DNA of 49,568 nucleotides from an uncultured Collinsella sp. (GTDB lineage Bacteria; Actinomycetota; Coriobacteriia; Coriobacteriales; Coriobacteriaceae): positions 1 through 49,568 of the forward strand of contig UQDE01000011.1 of NCBI GenBank assembly GCA_900539735.1, written 5' to 3'. The translations under genes and the position numbers were made by a program. Positions 42,788 to 49,568 of this stretch are shown piece after piece. Positions within the stretch are counted from its first letter, which is position 1; each line of letters starts with the position of its first letter. The notes under the pieces were generated by a model. It was not told where the DNA came from and made no database searches. It worked only from the letters and a program-made list of their open reading frames with translations.

Positions 42788-43666
42788 TTATTTGTCGTGA
42801 AGGACGGTGCCGAGGAAGTCGGTGTCGAAGGGCACGGCTTCGGCAAAGGCGTAGTTGCCGTCGCTGGCGATGAGCAGGTAGTTTTCCTCGCCGCCGAACT
42901 CCGCATCGCCACATGGGACCACCCAGGCGTGGGCGAATACCTCGAGTGCCGTGGCAGCGCAATCGCGCAGGAACGTCACATCGCTCCCCTCGCTTGCGCT
43001 CACGATATTGGCCACGTAGATGCCGCCGGCATTCAGGCTGCCCCGCACTAGACGCAACGCCTCAACGGTCGCCAGCTCGCGTACGGGCTCGGCACCGCCA
43101 AAGCAATCGCTCACGACCACGTCGTAGCGACGATGACCCACACTCGTCACACCCAGATACGAGCGAGCCTCAGCAGTAATCACCCGCAAGCGGTCGCCCA
43201 CCGTGCGCTCCAGCTCGTCCAGATAGAACCAACGGCGCGCCAGGCGCGTAATCTCTCCGTCATACTCGATAACGTCCATGCGCAAGCCCTCGTGCGACAT
43301 CAGCGCAAACTTGGGATAGGCAAACCCGCCGCCACCCAGCATGAGCATACGGTCGATGCCGTGACCATAAGCGTCGTGCATTGCACCCTCGGCCTCAAAC
43401 ACGTCGTCAAACGCACGATAGTACGCAAAGACGGGCTCAGCCCAACGCTCGCCAACGTAACTCGCGCTTTGGTAGACGCCGCCTTGCACCAATACGCGGA
43501 CTTCGTCGCCGCCCTCGTCGTGCACGCGCTTCACACGCGCCAACCCATTGCAGGTTCGCGCAACCTGCAGACAGGCAACACGAACAGCGACAGCGGCCGC
43601 ACCAAGCGCCGCGGCTCCCAGAGCAACGCCGGCAACGACGCCGGCAGAAACACTCGGCTTGTTCAT
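42788..43666 (-). CDS. Spermidine synthase-like methyltransferase-fold protein with N-terminal membrane helix
   Basis: The 292-residue protein begins with a hydrophobic Ala/Val/Gly segment (residues 7-33) that may be a membrane anchor. It continues as a spermidine-synthase fold: YQSASYVGERWAEPVFAYYRAFD, the cofactor loop MLMLGGGGFAYPK, the acidic residue in MDVIEYDGEITRLARRWF and VVVSDCFGGAEPV. Classic aminopropyltransferases have a GGGDG loop and a DSTDP-like catalytic Asp; here GGGGFAYP and DCFGG differ, so polyamine synthesis is doubtful. It lies directly behind elp3 (TAGATG), with which it is translationally coupled, and is convergent with the helicase gene. It should not be counted as part of the defence module. 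Confidence 0.75.
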   Translation of the reverse strand: MNKPSVSAGVVAGVALGAAALGAAAVAVRVACLQVARTCNGLARVKRVHDEGGDEVRVLVQGGVYQSASYVGERWAEPVFAYYRAFDDVFEAEGAMHDAYGHGIDRMLMLGGGGFAYPKFALMSHEGLRMDVIEYDGEITRLARRWFYLDELERTVGDRLRVITAEARSYLGVTSVGHRRYDVVVSDCFGGAEPVRELATVEALRLVRGSLNAGGIYVANIVSASEGSDVTFLRDCAATALEVFAHAWVVPCGDAEFGGEENYLLIASDGNYAFAEAVPFDTDFLGTVLHDK

Positions 43667-45574
43667 CTAGAGCTCCTTTTGCAGATAAAGGCCATGGTCA
43701 TAAAATCCAAGATGGCGATAGTACTCGCGCGTACCAATCGCGCTGATCACGTTGATGCGCGCATAGCCGGCATCCCGGGCAATCTCGCACGCACGCTCTA
43801 CGAGCAAACGCCCCAACCCGTGATGCTGCGCCGCCTGGCCCTGGTCACCCACGCGTGCCGCCATGCCATACACGTGCACCTCGCGAATCATCGCCTCGTC
43901 CGGCGTCGTCGGCAACTCGTCCGCATGCGCGGCAACAAACGAATGGTCGGGCAGCGACAACCGCAAAAAGCCCGCGATCTTGCCCTGCGGCGTCACCCAC
44001 TGCAAAAAGCGCTCGTAAGTCACTGGCGTCTCGTACGCCACTTCCTCATCAAGAGATAGCTCATCCAAGTCGGCACCCGCCGTACTGATCTCGCGATAGC
44101 GAATCTCGCGCACCGTCGCACCATCACCCCGAGCAGCCAGACGGTTCTCAACGAGCTGACGCAGGTTGGGTTTCTTGTTGCCCACCATAATGTCGTCGGA
44201 ACTAAAGTCGCGGATCATGCGACTGATACGGCAGAACGCCGGCGTCACCACGATGTCGTCGGCCAGCACATCGAGCAGCTCTTCCTCGGTATAGGGACGC
44301 CACTCGCCGCGCTCATAGCAGCCCACCAGACGCGAGCCCTCGATGAGCGCACACGGGTAGACCTTGACCTCGTCGGGCATAAAGGCCCCTTCGGTCATAA
44401 AGCGTTCGTAGTCGCGCTTATCCCCCTCCGGCGTGGCACCCAGCAGGTTAAGCATAAAATGCGCATGGATCTTAAAGCCAAACAGGCGCGCAAGCGAAAA
44501 CGCCCGTTCAATCTGCGCCACCGAAATGCGACGCTCGTTGATATCGAGCAGGTGCTGGTCGAGGCTCTGGATACCCATCTGGATCTTGGTGCAGCCCAGG
44601 CGGCGGATGAGCGTAAGCGCCTGCGGCGTTACGGCATCGGGGCGCGTCTCGATAACGAGTCCCACCACGCGATGCTTCGCCGTCTCGTTGATGCGCTGCT
44701 GACGCTCGAGCTCCTCCATCGTTGCCGTCTGCCACTCAGTGACCTTGTCCCACGGCGTACCGGGACCGTACAGACGACGCACCGCACGGTTATAGCCGCC
44801 CACGGCAGCATCCACACGCCCCTGCTCGTCGGCAACGCCGGCAGCAAGCTCGACCTCGTCTGTCGCAATGCCGGCGGCCCGATAGCGCTCACGGCGCTCT
44901 GCCACCACAGGCGGCAGGGCATCGGCGGGAGCGTCATCGAGCAGACGCCCCGCCTCGGCACGACTGATGCCCGGACGCGCCAACATGGGGTTAGCCGCCA
45001 CACCAGCCACGGCATCGTCATTGAGCGCGCGGAAGAGCTCCGACATAAACCACGTCTGATACCCTTGCGGATAGTCGCTCCAGGTACCGCCGAGCACAAT
45101 GAGCTCAATCTTATCGGTCGCATGCCCCATCTGCGAAAGCGCGGTCAGACGAGCGCTTACCTGCAGATACGGGTCAAAGCAATTTTGCTCCGCACGGGCG
45201 CATGCCGGCTCGGCATGCAGATAGCTTTTGGGCATGCGCAGATCGTTGGGGCAAAACAGGCAATCGCCCGAGCAGGGCCACGGCTTGGTGATGACGGTAA
45301 TGGTCGCCACGCCCGAAGCCGTGCGGCGCGGCTTCATGCGCAGCACCTGCAGCAGCTGACGCTGCAGCTCGGCATCGACATTCCATCCAGCCCAACGAGC
45401 CGGCTTCTCACGTTTAACCCGCTGGTAGAACGGCAGCAGACGGCGCTTGGCCAGATCTCGTTTGTCGGCACCCTCACGGCGCGCCTCGGCATGTATCAGT
45501 TTGACGAGCGCCTTGTCGTCCACGGTCTCACCGCGACGCAGAGCCTCGAGTATGTTCAAAATAATCTGTTCCAT
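43667..45574 (-). CDS. elp3: Elp3: tRNA U34 carboxymethylating radical SAM/acetyltransferase
   Basis: The 635-residue enzyme has a radical-SAM domain with PWPCSGDCLFCPNDLRMPKSYL (Cys101, Cys105 and Cys108 hold the 4Fe-4S cluster) and a C-terminal GNAT acetyltransferase domain from about residue 480 (YGMAARVGDQGQAAQHHGLGRLLVERA, the acetyl-CoA loop). This is the catalytic subunit of Elongator, which places carboxymethyl groups on wobble uridine. In bacteria it occurs without the other Elp subunits. It is unusual in bacteria generally but found in some Firmicutes and Actinobacteria. The ribosome site before the ATG is weak. Downstream it is coupled to the methyltransferase-fold gene. Confidence 0.93.
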   Translation of the reverse strand: MEQIILNILEALRRGETVDDKALVKLIHAEARREGADKRDLAKRRLLPFYQRVKREKPARWAGWNVDAELQRQLLQVLRMKPRRTASGVATITVITKPWPCSGDCLFCPNDLRMPKSYLHAEPACARAEQNCFDPYLQVSARLTALSQMGHATDKIELIVLGGTWSDYPQGYQTWFMSELFRALNDDAVAGVAANPMLARPGISRAEAGRLLDDAPADALPPVVAERRERYRAAGIATDEVELAAGVADEQGRVDAAVGGYNRAVRRLYGPGTPWDKVTEWQTATMEELERQQRINETAKHRVVGLVIETRPDAVTPQALTLIRRLGCTKIQMGIQSLDQHLLDINERRISVAQIERAFSLARLFGFKIHAHFMLNLLGATPEGDKRDYERFMTEGAFMPDEVKVYPCALIEGSRLVGCYERGEWRPYTEEELLDVLADDIVVTPAFCRISRMIRDFSSDDIMVGNKKPNLRQLVENRLAARGDGATVREIRYREISTAGADLDELSLDEEVAYETPVTYERFLQWVTPQGKIAGFLRLSLPDHSFVAAHADELPTTPDEAMIREVHVYGMAARVGDQGQAAQHHGLGRLLVERACEIARDAGYARINVISAIGTREYYRHLGFYDHGLYLQKEL

Positions 45575-45593
45575 GCCCCCATTGTAAAGGCAA

Positions 45594-45625
45594 AGGCGCC
45601 GGAGCCAGTCACGGCCCCGGCGCCT
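45594..45625 (-). terminator. Terminator of the regulator-DUF4097 operon
   Basis: AGGCGCCGG pairs with CCGGCGCCT with three further inner pairs over a six-base loop. On the minus strand CCTTTGCCTTT follows. It is 48 bases past the DUF4097 stop and just ahead of elp3. Confidence 0.65.
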
Positions 45626-45672
45626 CCATCAAAGAGCGCAGCTATGGTATATAAGTCTTCGATAACCGCCCG

Positions 45673-46575
45673 TCACTCTGAATCAAATGACATGTCGCCC
45701 GAACCGACCTCAAAACGATACGTAGCAGACTTATCGCCGTTATCGAATTCAAGATTCAAAATGGTCTCGCCGTCGTAGCCAAGCGGAAGGAAATCGCTCT
45801 CGAAGTCGCCGCTGCCCAAGGTAAGGCTCGCCTTAAAGCCCGTCGAGTTCGGAACCATCATCTCCACATCGCCCGAGCCCACACTCACGTCCATCGACTT
45901 CGCGGGGGCCTGGTAGAGCTCGAACGTCACATCGCCCGAACAGACCTCAGCACTGAGCGCATCAGTCACGCTGCCCGCAAACTCTACATCTCCCGCACCC
46001 AGGAAAAGGTCGAAACCATCACAGGTGACACCGGCAATCTGCAGATCACCCGAGCCCACGTGCGCGTTGACTCCCTTCAGATGTTCGGCAACACGGCGCG
46101 GCAGCTCGACCGTAACTGAGCGATCGATTGCCTTACCGTCATCACTTCCAAACTGGGAAACCTTGAGCGTCGAGTCCTCGACGGATGCGATGTTCTGCGT
46201 CGCGGCCTTGGAGGCATCCATACCATTGGCAACGCGTCCCCGCTCGATAACGCGAGCCTTGTTACCATCAATAACCTTGACGTCCACCGTAGCCGCATCG
46301 ATATCGAAATCGAGGTAGCGAAACTCATCGGCATCAAAGGTCGTACACGAAAGCTGCTGAGGCCGAGCGGAATAGTTACCGCCATCGTTCATAAAATCGT
46401 CGTCATCAATCACATCGTCCATACCGGACAAGCCGGGTATAACATCGTCGAGATCCCACGGGCCATCAAAATGAATCAAAGTCCGCGAAACGCCAAAAAC
46501 AAGCCCGATAATCAGTACAAACGCTCCGATGCCGACGCCCAGGCGCAGCTTGGATTCATGCGAAAGCTTCATCAT
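45673..46575 (-). CDS. DUF4097-family beta-repeat surface protein with membrane anchor
   Basis: The 300-residue protein has a basic start, one membrane helix (residues 12-31) and an extracellular domain built from repeating beta turns: GSGDLQIAGV, GAGDVEFAG, CSGDVTFELY, GSGDVEMM, GSGDFESDF and GSGDMSFDS. This is the DUF4097 (LiaG-like, adhesin-type) beta-helix pattern. Such proteins are usually encoded next to a regulator or an ABC exporter responding to envelope stress. The ATG overlaps the stop of the upstream XRE gene by four bases (ATGA). It probably senses or shapes the envelope; no enzyme residues are apparent. Confidence 0.86.
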   Translation of the reverse strand: MMKLSHESKLRLGVGIGAFVLIIGLVFGVSRTLIHFDGPWDLDDVIPGLSGMDDVIDDDDFMNDGGNYSARPQQLSCTTFDADEFRYLDFDIDAATVDVKVIDGNKARVIERGRVANGMDASKAATQNIASVEDSTLKVSQFGSDDGKAIDRSVTVELPRRVAEHLKGVNAHVGSGDLQIAGVTCDGFDLFLGAGDVEFAGSVTDALSAEVCSGDVTFELYQAPAKSMDVSVGSGDVEMMVPNSTGFKASLTLGSGDFESDFLPLGYDGETILNLEFDNGDKSATYRFEVGSGDMSFDSE

Positions 46576-47294
46576 TCGTCACCTTCTTTGGCACATGGCT
46601 CAGCGGTGGCCGCGGTAGCCACGTCAGCATCAGGTTCCGCAGAAGTATCCTTCCCCTGGGCCCTGACCGCCACCGGTGCCGGACCAACCTGAATATCCCC
46701 GCGCGCCCAATCGCCATCGAGTGCACGCGCCACCCAGTGATAGATGGGAATCGTGAAGAAGATCAGCGCAGCAAAGGGGCCGGCACCAAACAGGAACATC
46801 AGTAAAAAGAACAGCAGCCAGCACACGGCCCAATACGGGAATGACTGGAACGGACCCTTCACCGGAGTCGGACCAGCCGCACCGGTACCCGTCACCTGAG
46901 CCGTCGCCGCATTGGCAGCCTGCGCACTCCAGCTTGCCGCCTGCGCCGCCTTGGCTGCCGCGTCACTTGCCTGCGTTGCCGCCTCGGTGGCGCGCGCCGC
47001 CGCCTCATGGGTGCGGGCGCGCTCTGCCGCCTCGGCCTCGCGCTGACGAGCGCGGTCCTCGTTCTCAAACTCGATATCGTCCTCAATCTCATCGCTCGGA
47101 TTGAGCAGCTCGTCCAGACTCACACCATAGAGCTTGGCGAGCGAGATCAGGTTCTCGGTATCGGGCGAGCTCTCCGCACGCTCCCATTTACTAACCGCCT
47201 GGCGCGACAGCCCCAGCTTTCGCGCCAGCCCTTCTTGGCTAAAGCCCTTGCTGCGGCGAAGGTCGGCGAGCCGCTGCGCAGTTTCTACATTCAT
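46572..47294 (-). CDS. XRE-family regulator with Ala-rich linker and membrane segments
   Basis: The 240-residue protein, starting at the ATG at 47294 behind ATAGGAGGAACC, has an N-terminal helix-turn-helix (LADLRRSKGFSQEGLARKLG and LSRQAVSKWERAESSPD). A ~60-residue Ala/Glu/Arg-rich, probably coiled-coil region follows (AEAAERARTHEAAARATEAA), then two membrane helices (YWAVCWLLFFLLMFLFGAG and AALIFFTIPIYHWVA) and an acidic tail. A membrane-tethered repressor operating with the DUF4097 protein on the envelope is a fair inference. The frame is open upstream to 47543 but without similarity to the HTH start. The gene is divergent from a methyltransferase gene. Confidence 0.88.
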   Translation of the reverse strand: MNVETAQRLADLRRSKGFSQEGLARKLGLSRQAVSKWERAESSPDTENLISLAKLYGVSLDELLNPSDEIEDDIEFENEDRARQREAEAAERARTHEAAARATEAATQASDAAAKAAQAASWSAQAANAATAQVTGTGAAGPTPVKGPFQSFPYWAVCWLLFFLLMFLFGAGPFAALIFFTIPIYHWVARALDGDWARGDIQVGPAPVAVRAQGKDTSAEPDADVATAATAEPCAKEGDE

Positions 47295-47343
47295 GGTTCC
47301 TCCTATGTGATGCCAGCCGTGCCGCCGGACCGTTTTTGTTCTT

Positions 47344-47432
47344 AAGGCGCCTTGCACAGTTAAAAATCTATCCGCCACCGCCAAAAGCATGCCACCTATT
47401 CTAGTGAGATTTTTGACAACTGGCGGTTGCGG
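47344..47432. promoter_or_regulatory. Divergent control region with paired repeats
   Basis: A perfect palindrome AAGGCGCCTT lies at 47344-47353. A 12-base inverted pair (47372-47383 and 47421-47432, one mismatch) has CCGCCACCGCCA as its left arm. The plus-strand TTGACA (47413-47418) has CATATG 17 bases downstream. The region lies between the XRE regulator and the methyltransferase gene, and the inverted pair is a candidate site for autoregulation by the regulator. Confidence 0.4.
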
Positions 47433-47510
47433 GCACATATGAGCTGCGGAAATGTGTCCAAACAAAGCAATGAGCCGCAGCTCGGTTGTCCCCGTTGCGG
47501 CGTTAACGGT

Positions 47511-47524
47511 AGTATGGTCATACT
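47511..47524 (+). promoter_or_regulatory. AGTATG-GT-CATACT palindrome before the methyltransferase gene
   Basis: The six-base arms 47511-47516 and 47519-47524 are perfect inverted copies two bases apart, 38 bases ahead of the GTG start. This fits an operator for the downstream gene. The binding protein is not identifiable. Confidence 0.4.
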
Positions 47525-47561
47525 GTTTATTCCGCACCGCCAACGGAGGGAGTTCCGCGCC

Positions 47562-48434
47562 GTGAACCGCGATTTCGCCTCATCGCTCATCCAGCTCAAC
47601 AACACGTTCTATCGCGAGCACTCCGCCTCCTTTTCCGATACGCGCCAGGCCCCGTGGCCCGGCTGGGTGCGCACCATGGACATCGCGCTCGAACAGCTCG
47701 ACGTCGCCACGATCGAGCATCCCGTCCGCGTCTTCGATCTCGCCTGCGGCAATATGCGATTCGAAAACTTTGCCGCCGGCGGCGCACTTGCCGCCAAGGG
47801 CGTCGACGGCGCAAACCCCTCGGCAGATGCCAGCTGCCCGTTTGAGTTCTATGGCGTCGACTCGTGTCAAGACCTGGCCATCGATGCACATGGCCACGCG
47901 CTGCGCATTCCCAACCTGCACTTCCAGGAACTCGACGTGCTCGACGCCCTCATGAAGCTCAACCCCGCCGAAACACCCGACGTGCTTTTCGACGCCCCGC
48001 TCGCCGATATCTCGGTCTGCTTTGGCTTTATGCACCACGTGCCGTCGTGCGAGTACCGCGTACGCGTGCTCGACGCCCTGGTGCGGCAAACGCGCCCGGG
48101 CGGCATCATCGCCATCAGCTTTTGGGAGTTTATGAACGACGAGCGCATGGCGCGCAAGGCCGTTCGAGCCGAAGCCCGCGCCGAGCTCACCCCGCCGTTT
48201 GAGGGTTACGATTCCGCGCAGTTTGAAGCCGGCGACCACCTCATTGGCTGGCAAAACGACCGCCACGCCTACCGCTATTGCCATCACTTTGACGATCAGC
48301 AGATCACCGACCTGGTGCGCGGCGTCCGTACGTTCTACAAAAGCGGCGAGGTCCCCGTGCGCGAGCTTGAGCGCTTCCATGCCGACGGTCGCAGCGGCGA
48401 GCTCAACCGCTATGTGATCCTCAAGCGCCTGTAG
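47562..48434 (+). CDS. Class I SAM-dependent methyltransferase
   Basis: From the GTG at 47562, behind GGAGGGA, the protein has 290 residues. The SAM-binding motif I is VFDLACGNMRFENF, motif II is the acidic FYGVDSCQDLA, then ISVCFGFMHHVPSCEYRVRVLDALVRQTRPGG (motif IV-V region) and a C-terminal substrate part with YCHHFDDQQITDLV. The pattern fits a class I methyltransferase that acts on small molecules or RNA; the target is unknown. The frame is open to 47427, but the stronger ribosome site and the operator position argue for the GTG. No cofactor-specific features beyond the fold are visible. Confidence 0.82.
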   Translation: MNRDFASSLIQLNNTFYREHSASFSDTRQAPWPGWVRTMDIALEQLDVATIEHPVRVFDLACGNMRFENFAAGGALAAKGVDGANPSADASCPFEFYGVDSCQDLAIDAHGHALRIPNLHFQELDVLDALMKLNPAETPDVLFDAPLADISVCFGFMHHVPSCEYRVRVLDALVRQTRPGGIIAISFWEFMNDERMARKAVRAEARAELTPPFEGYDSAQFEAGDHLIGWQNDRHAYRYCHHFDDQQITDLVRGVRTFYKSGEVPVRELERFHADGRSGELNRYVILKRL

Positions 48435-48471
48435 GCATCGACGACTCGCCGCCGAGCCGTACCGCATCTTT

Positions 48472-48497
48472 CGGGCAAGCTATGCCCGCCCTTTTTC
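48472..48497 (+). terminator. Weak terminator after the methyltransferase gene
   Basis: CGGGC (48472-48476) pairs with GCCCG (48484-48488) over seven bases, followed by CCCTTTTTC. The stem is short. Confidence 0.5.
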
Positions 48498-48503
48498 AAC
48501 CCA

Positions 48504-48530
48504 TTGACGGAACGCGCAGTTATGCGTTCC
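48504..48530 (+). promoter_or_regulatory. trmB promoter region with GGAACGC palindrome
   Basis: TTGACG (48504-48509) is a -35-like box. Overlapping it, GGAACGC (48509-48515) and GCGTTCC (48524-48530) are perfect inverted 7-mers eight bases apart, ending 22 bases before the ATG. A -10 box is less clear (CATACT or similar, at about 20 bases). Confidence 0.4.
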
Positions 48531-48552
48531 ATACTTATGACCAAGGAGCCTC

Positions 48553-49392
48553 ATGGGAGCCGTCCACGTTCGCACGCCTAAGAACTTTGTGCTCGAAGAG
48601 CGCCTGGAGCGCTACGCCGATGCGATTGAGACGAACCCCGAGGCTTATGCCGGAGATTGGCGCGAGGCCTGTGCGCCCGTAGGCAGCACGCCCTTCGAGC
48701 ACCTTCACCTGGATCTTGGCTGCGGCAAGGGAACGTACCTTGTAGAGCGCGCGGTCCACGAGCCAAACACGCTCTTTATCGGTATGGACCAGGAGCCCAT
48801 CTGCATCGCCTATGCCGCACAGAAAATCTACGAGCAGGAACTGGCCAACGCACTCGTCCTGCCCCGAGGCGTCGCATCGCTGCCGCAGCTGTTTGCCGCA
48901 GGCGAGCTCGATGCCATCACCATCAACTTTCCCACGCCGCAGCCCAAGGCCAAGTACGCCAAAAAACGACTCGTCCATGTCGACCATCTGATGCTCTACC
49001 GCCCGCTCTTTGCAGCCGGCGCCGCCGTCACGCTGCGAACCGACAGCAAGCCATTGCGTGACTACGCCCTGGGGCAGTTTGCCGCGGCCGGCTACGACAC
49101 ACTTTGGGTGAGTGACGACGTCCGCCGCGACCATCCCGAGCACCCCGAGACCGAATATGAATGCCGCACGCGCGAGATGGGTGCCGTCGTCTATGGCATT
49201 TGCGCCACACCCGGCGCGCAGCCCAGCGATGAACAGCTCACGGCGGGCCGCGCGCAGGAGCAAAGCCTTGCCTGCTACCTGCCCGAAAACCTCGATGAGC
49301 TCACCTATGTACCTCTGGGCATGGAAGAAGCCGTCGAGAACTTTAGAAACCGCGCCCGCAAAGGCAAGAAGCGCCTGCCGCAAGAGTCCTAG
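48553..49392 (+). CDS. trmB: tRNA (guanine-N7-)-methyltransferase TrmB
   Basis: The 279-residue enzyme methylates G46 in the tRNA variable loop. It has the SAM motif LHLDLGCGKGTYLVERA, IGMDQEPICIAYAAQKI, and the family's loop before the catalytic strand, here INFPTPQPKAKYAKKRLVH rather than the usual INFPDPWPKKRH. It ends with MYRPLFAAGAAVTLRTDSKPLRDYA-type beta strands and a longer ~70-residue C-terminal part. The replacement of the Asp-Pro-Trp by Thr-Pro-Gln is notable, as the Asp is usually held to be important in binding tRNA, so activity should be confirmed. The ATG follows AAGGAGCC. Confidence 0.85.
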   Translation: MGAVHVRTPKNFVLEERLERYADAIETNPEAYAGDWREACAPVGSTPFEHLHLDLGCGKGTYLVERAVHEPNTLFIGMDQEPICIAYAAQKIYEQELANALVLPRGVASLPQLFAAGELDAITINFPTPQPKAKYAKKRLVHVDHLMLYRPLFAAGAAVTLRTDSKPLRDYALGQFAAAGYDTLWVSDDVRRDHPEHPETEYECRTREMGAVVYGICATPGAQPSDEQLTAGRAQEQSLACYLPENLDELTYVPLGMEEAVENFRNRARKGKKRLPQES

Positions 49393-49568
49393 GGGCTTCT
49401 GATGGTCGCGGCGTCGACAAACAAGCGCAAATAGGCGCCAGCGAACGGCCCTCAAACCTAAGTGAGTAGACTTTTTTGCAATAGCCAAGCACAGCCCGCA
49501 TAGCGAAAACTAAAGGCTCTGTTAGACCAGGATTGACATACATGTGTCCCCACGGTGCCATATCTTTG
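49393..49568. promoter_or_regulatory. Gene-free right edge with promoter-like TTGACA
   Basis: No gene is recognisable. TTGACA occurs at 49533-49538 and AT-rich bases 17-20 positions downstream (CATATC) could serve as a -10 for a gene beyond the window. A six-T run occurs at 49471-49476, without an obvious stem. Confidence 0.35.

Noticed and set aside
42788..43666. The methyltransferase-fold gene as the missing modification enzyme of the TerB/BrxD/helicase module
   Set aside because: It is on the opposite strand, coupled to elp3, and resembles spermidine synthase rather than a DNA methyltransferase; no NPPY or DPPY motif is present.
1..49568. CRISPR arrays, rRNA or tRNA genes
   Set aside because: No regularly spaced direct repeats were seen, and no tRNA T-loop with a matching cloverleaf or rRNA-like sequence was recognised on either strand by eye; a covariance-model scan was not possible.

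Overview
The window is chromosomal DNA from a high-GC member of the Coriobacteriia (Actinomycetota), most probably Collinsella or a close relative. This is inferred from the G+C-rich codon use, the mix of Gram-positive secretion and sortase signals with anaerobe metabolism (flavin-based lactate oxidation, the single-chain clostridial-type PurL), a RecJ-RecQ-like fusion, and generally strong Shine-Dalgarno sequences. No database search was possible. All names rest on reading motifs and domain order.

Layout. 1-507: the tail of a probable IS30-type transposase and a long GC-rich hairpin. 508-6992 (minus): a nucleic-acid/stress operon of recJ-helicase fusion, bifunctional rel (ppGpp) and an MBL-fold hydrolase. 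7214-9721: a BASS-family transporter, then cutC with a DUF4931 GalT-like protein. 9780-9885: an inverted-repeat element and a strong terminator. 9895-14756 (minus): a complete livJHMGF branched-chain amino-acid ABC transporter, followed by an internally deleted livJ paralogue (15028-15333). 15531-24495: homoserine dehydrogenase, an SDR reductase, a CPA2 antiporter, PurL and an EamA exporter. 24597-28096 (minus): a membrane diguanylate cyclase, a KdgT-type permease and AzlCD. 28234-32668: an HD-domain protein and, convergent to it, an operon of FAD/FMN-type dehydrogenase, EtfB and ferredoxin-EtfA that looks like an electron-confurcating lactate dehydrogenase.

33014-36219 (plus) is an accessory cell-surface cluster: a small acidic protein, a membrane-anchored protein, a secreted WxL-like beta protein, a 93-residue protein with an LAQTG sorting signal, and a large secreted protein. 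A DUF554 membrane protein follows.

37143-42761 (plus) is the most interesting block. It is a three-gene module of a TerB-N/TerB-C protein, a BrxD-like (DUF2791-type) ATPase and a BrxHI/Lhr-like DEVH helicase, without the methyltransferase and phosphatase of full BREX systems. It is a credible candidate for an uncharacterised defence or DNA-stress system.

42788-49392 returns to housekeeping: a spermidine-synthase-like methyltransferase and Elp3 (tRNA wobble uridine modification), an XRE regulator with its DUF4097 partner, a SAM methyltransferase, and TrmB (tRNA m7G46). The final 176 bases hold no recognisable gene.
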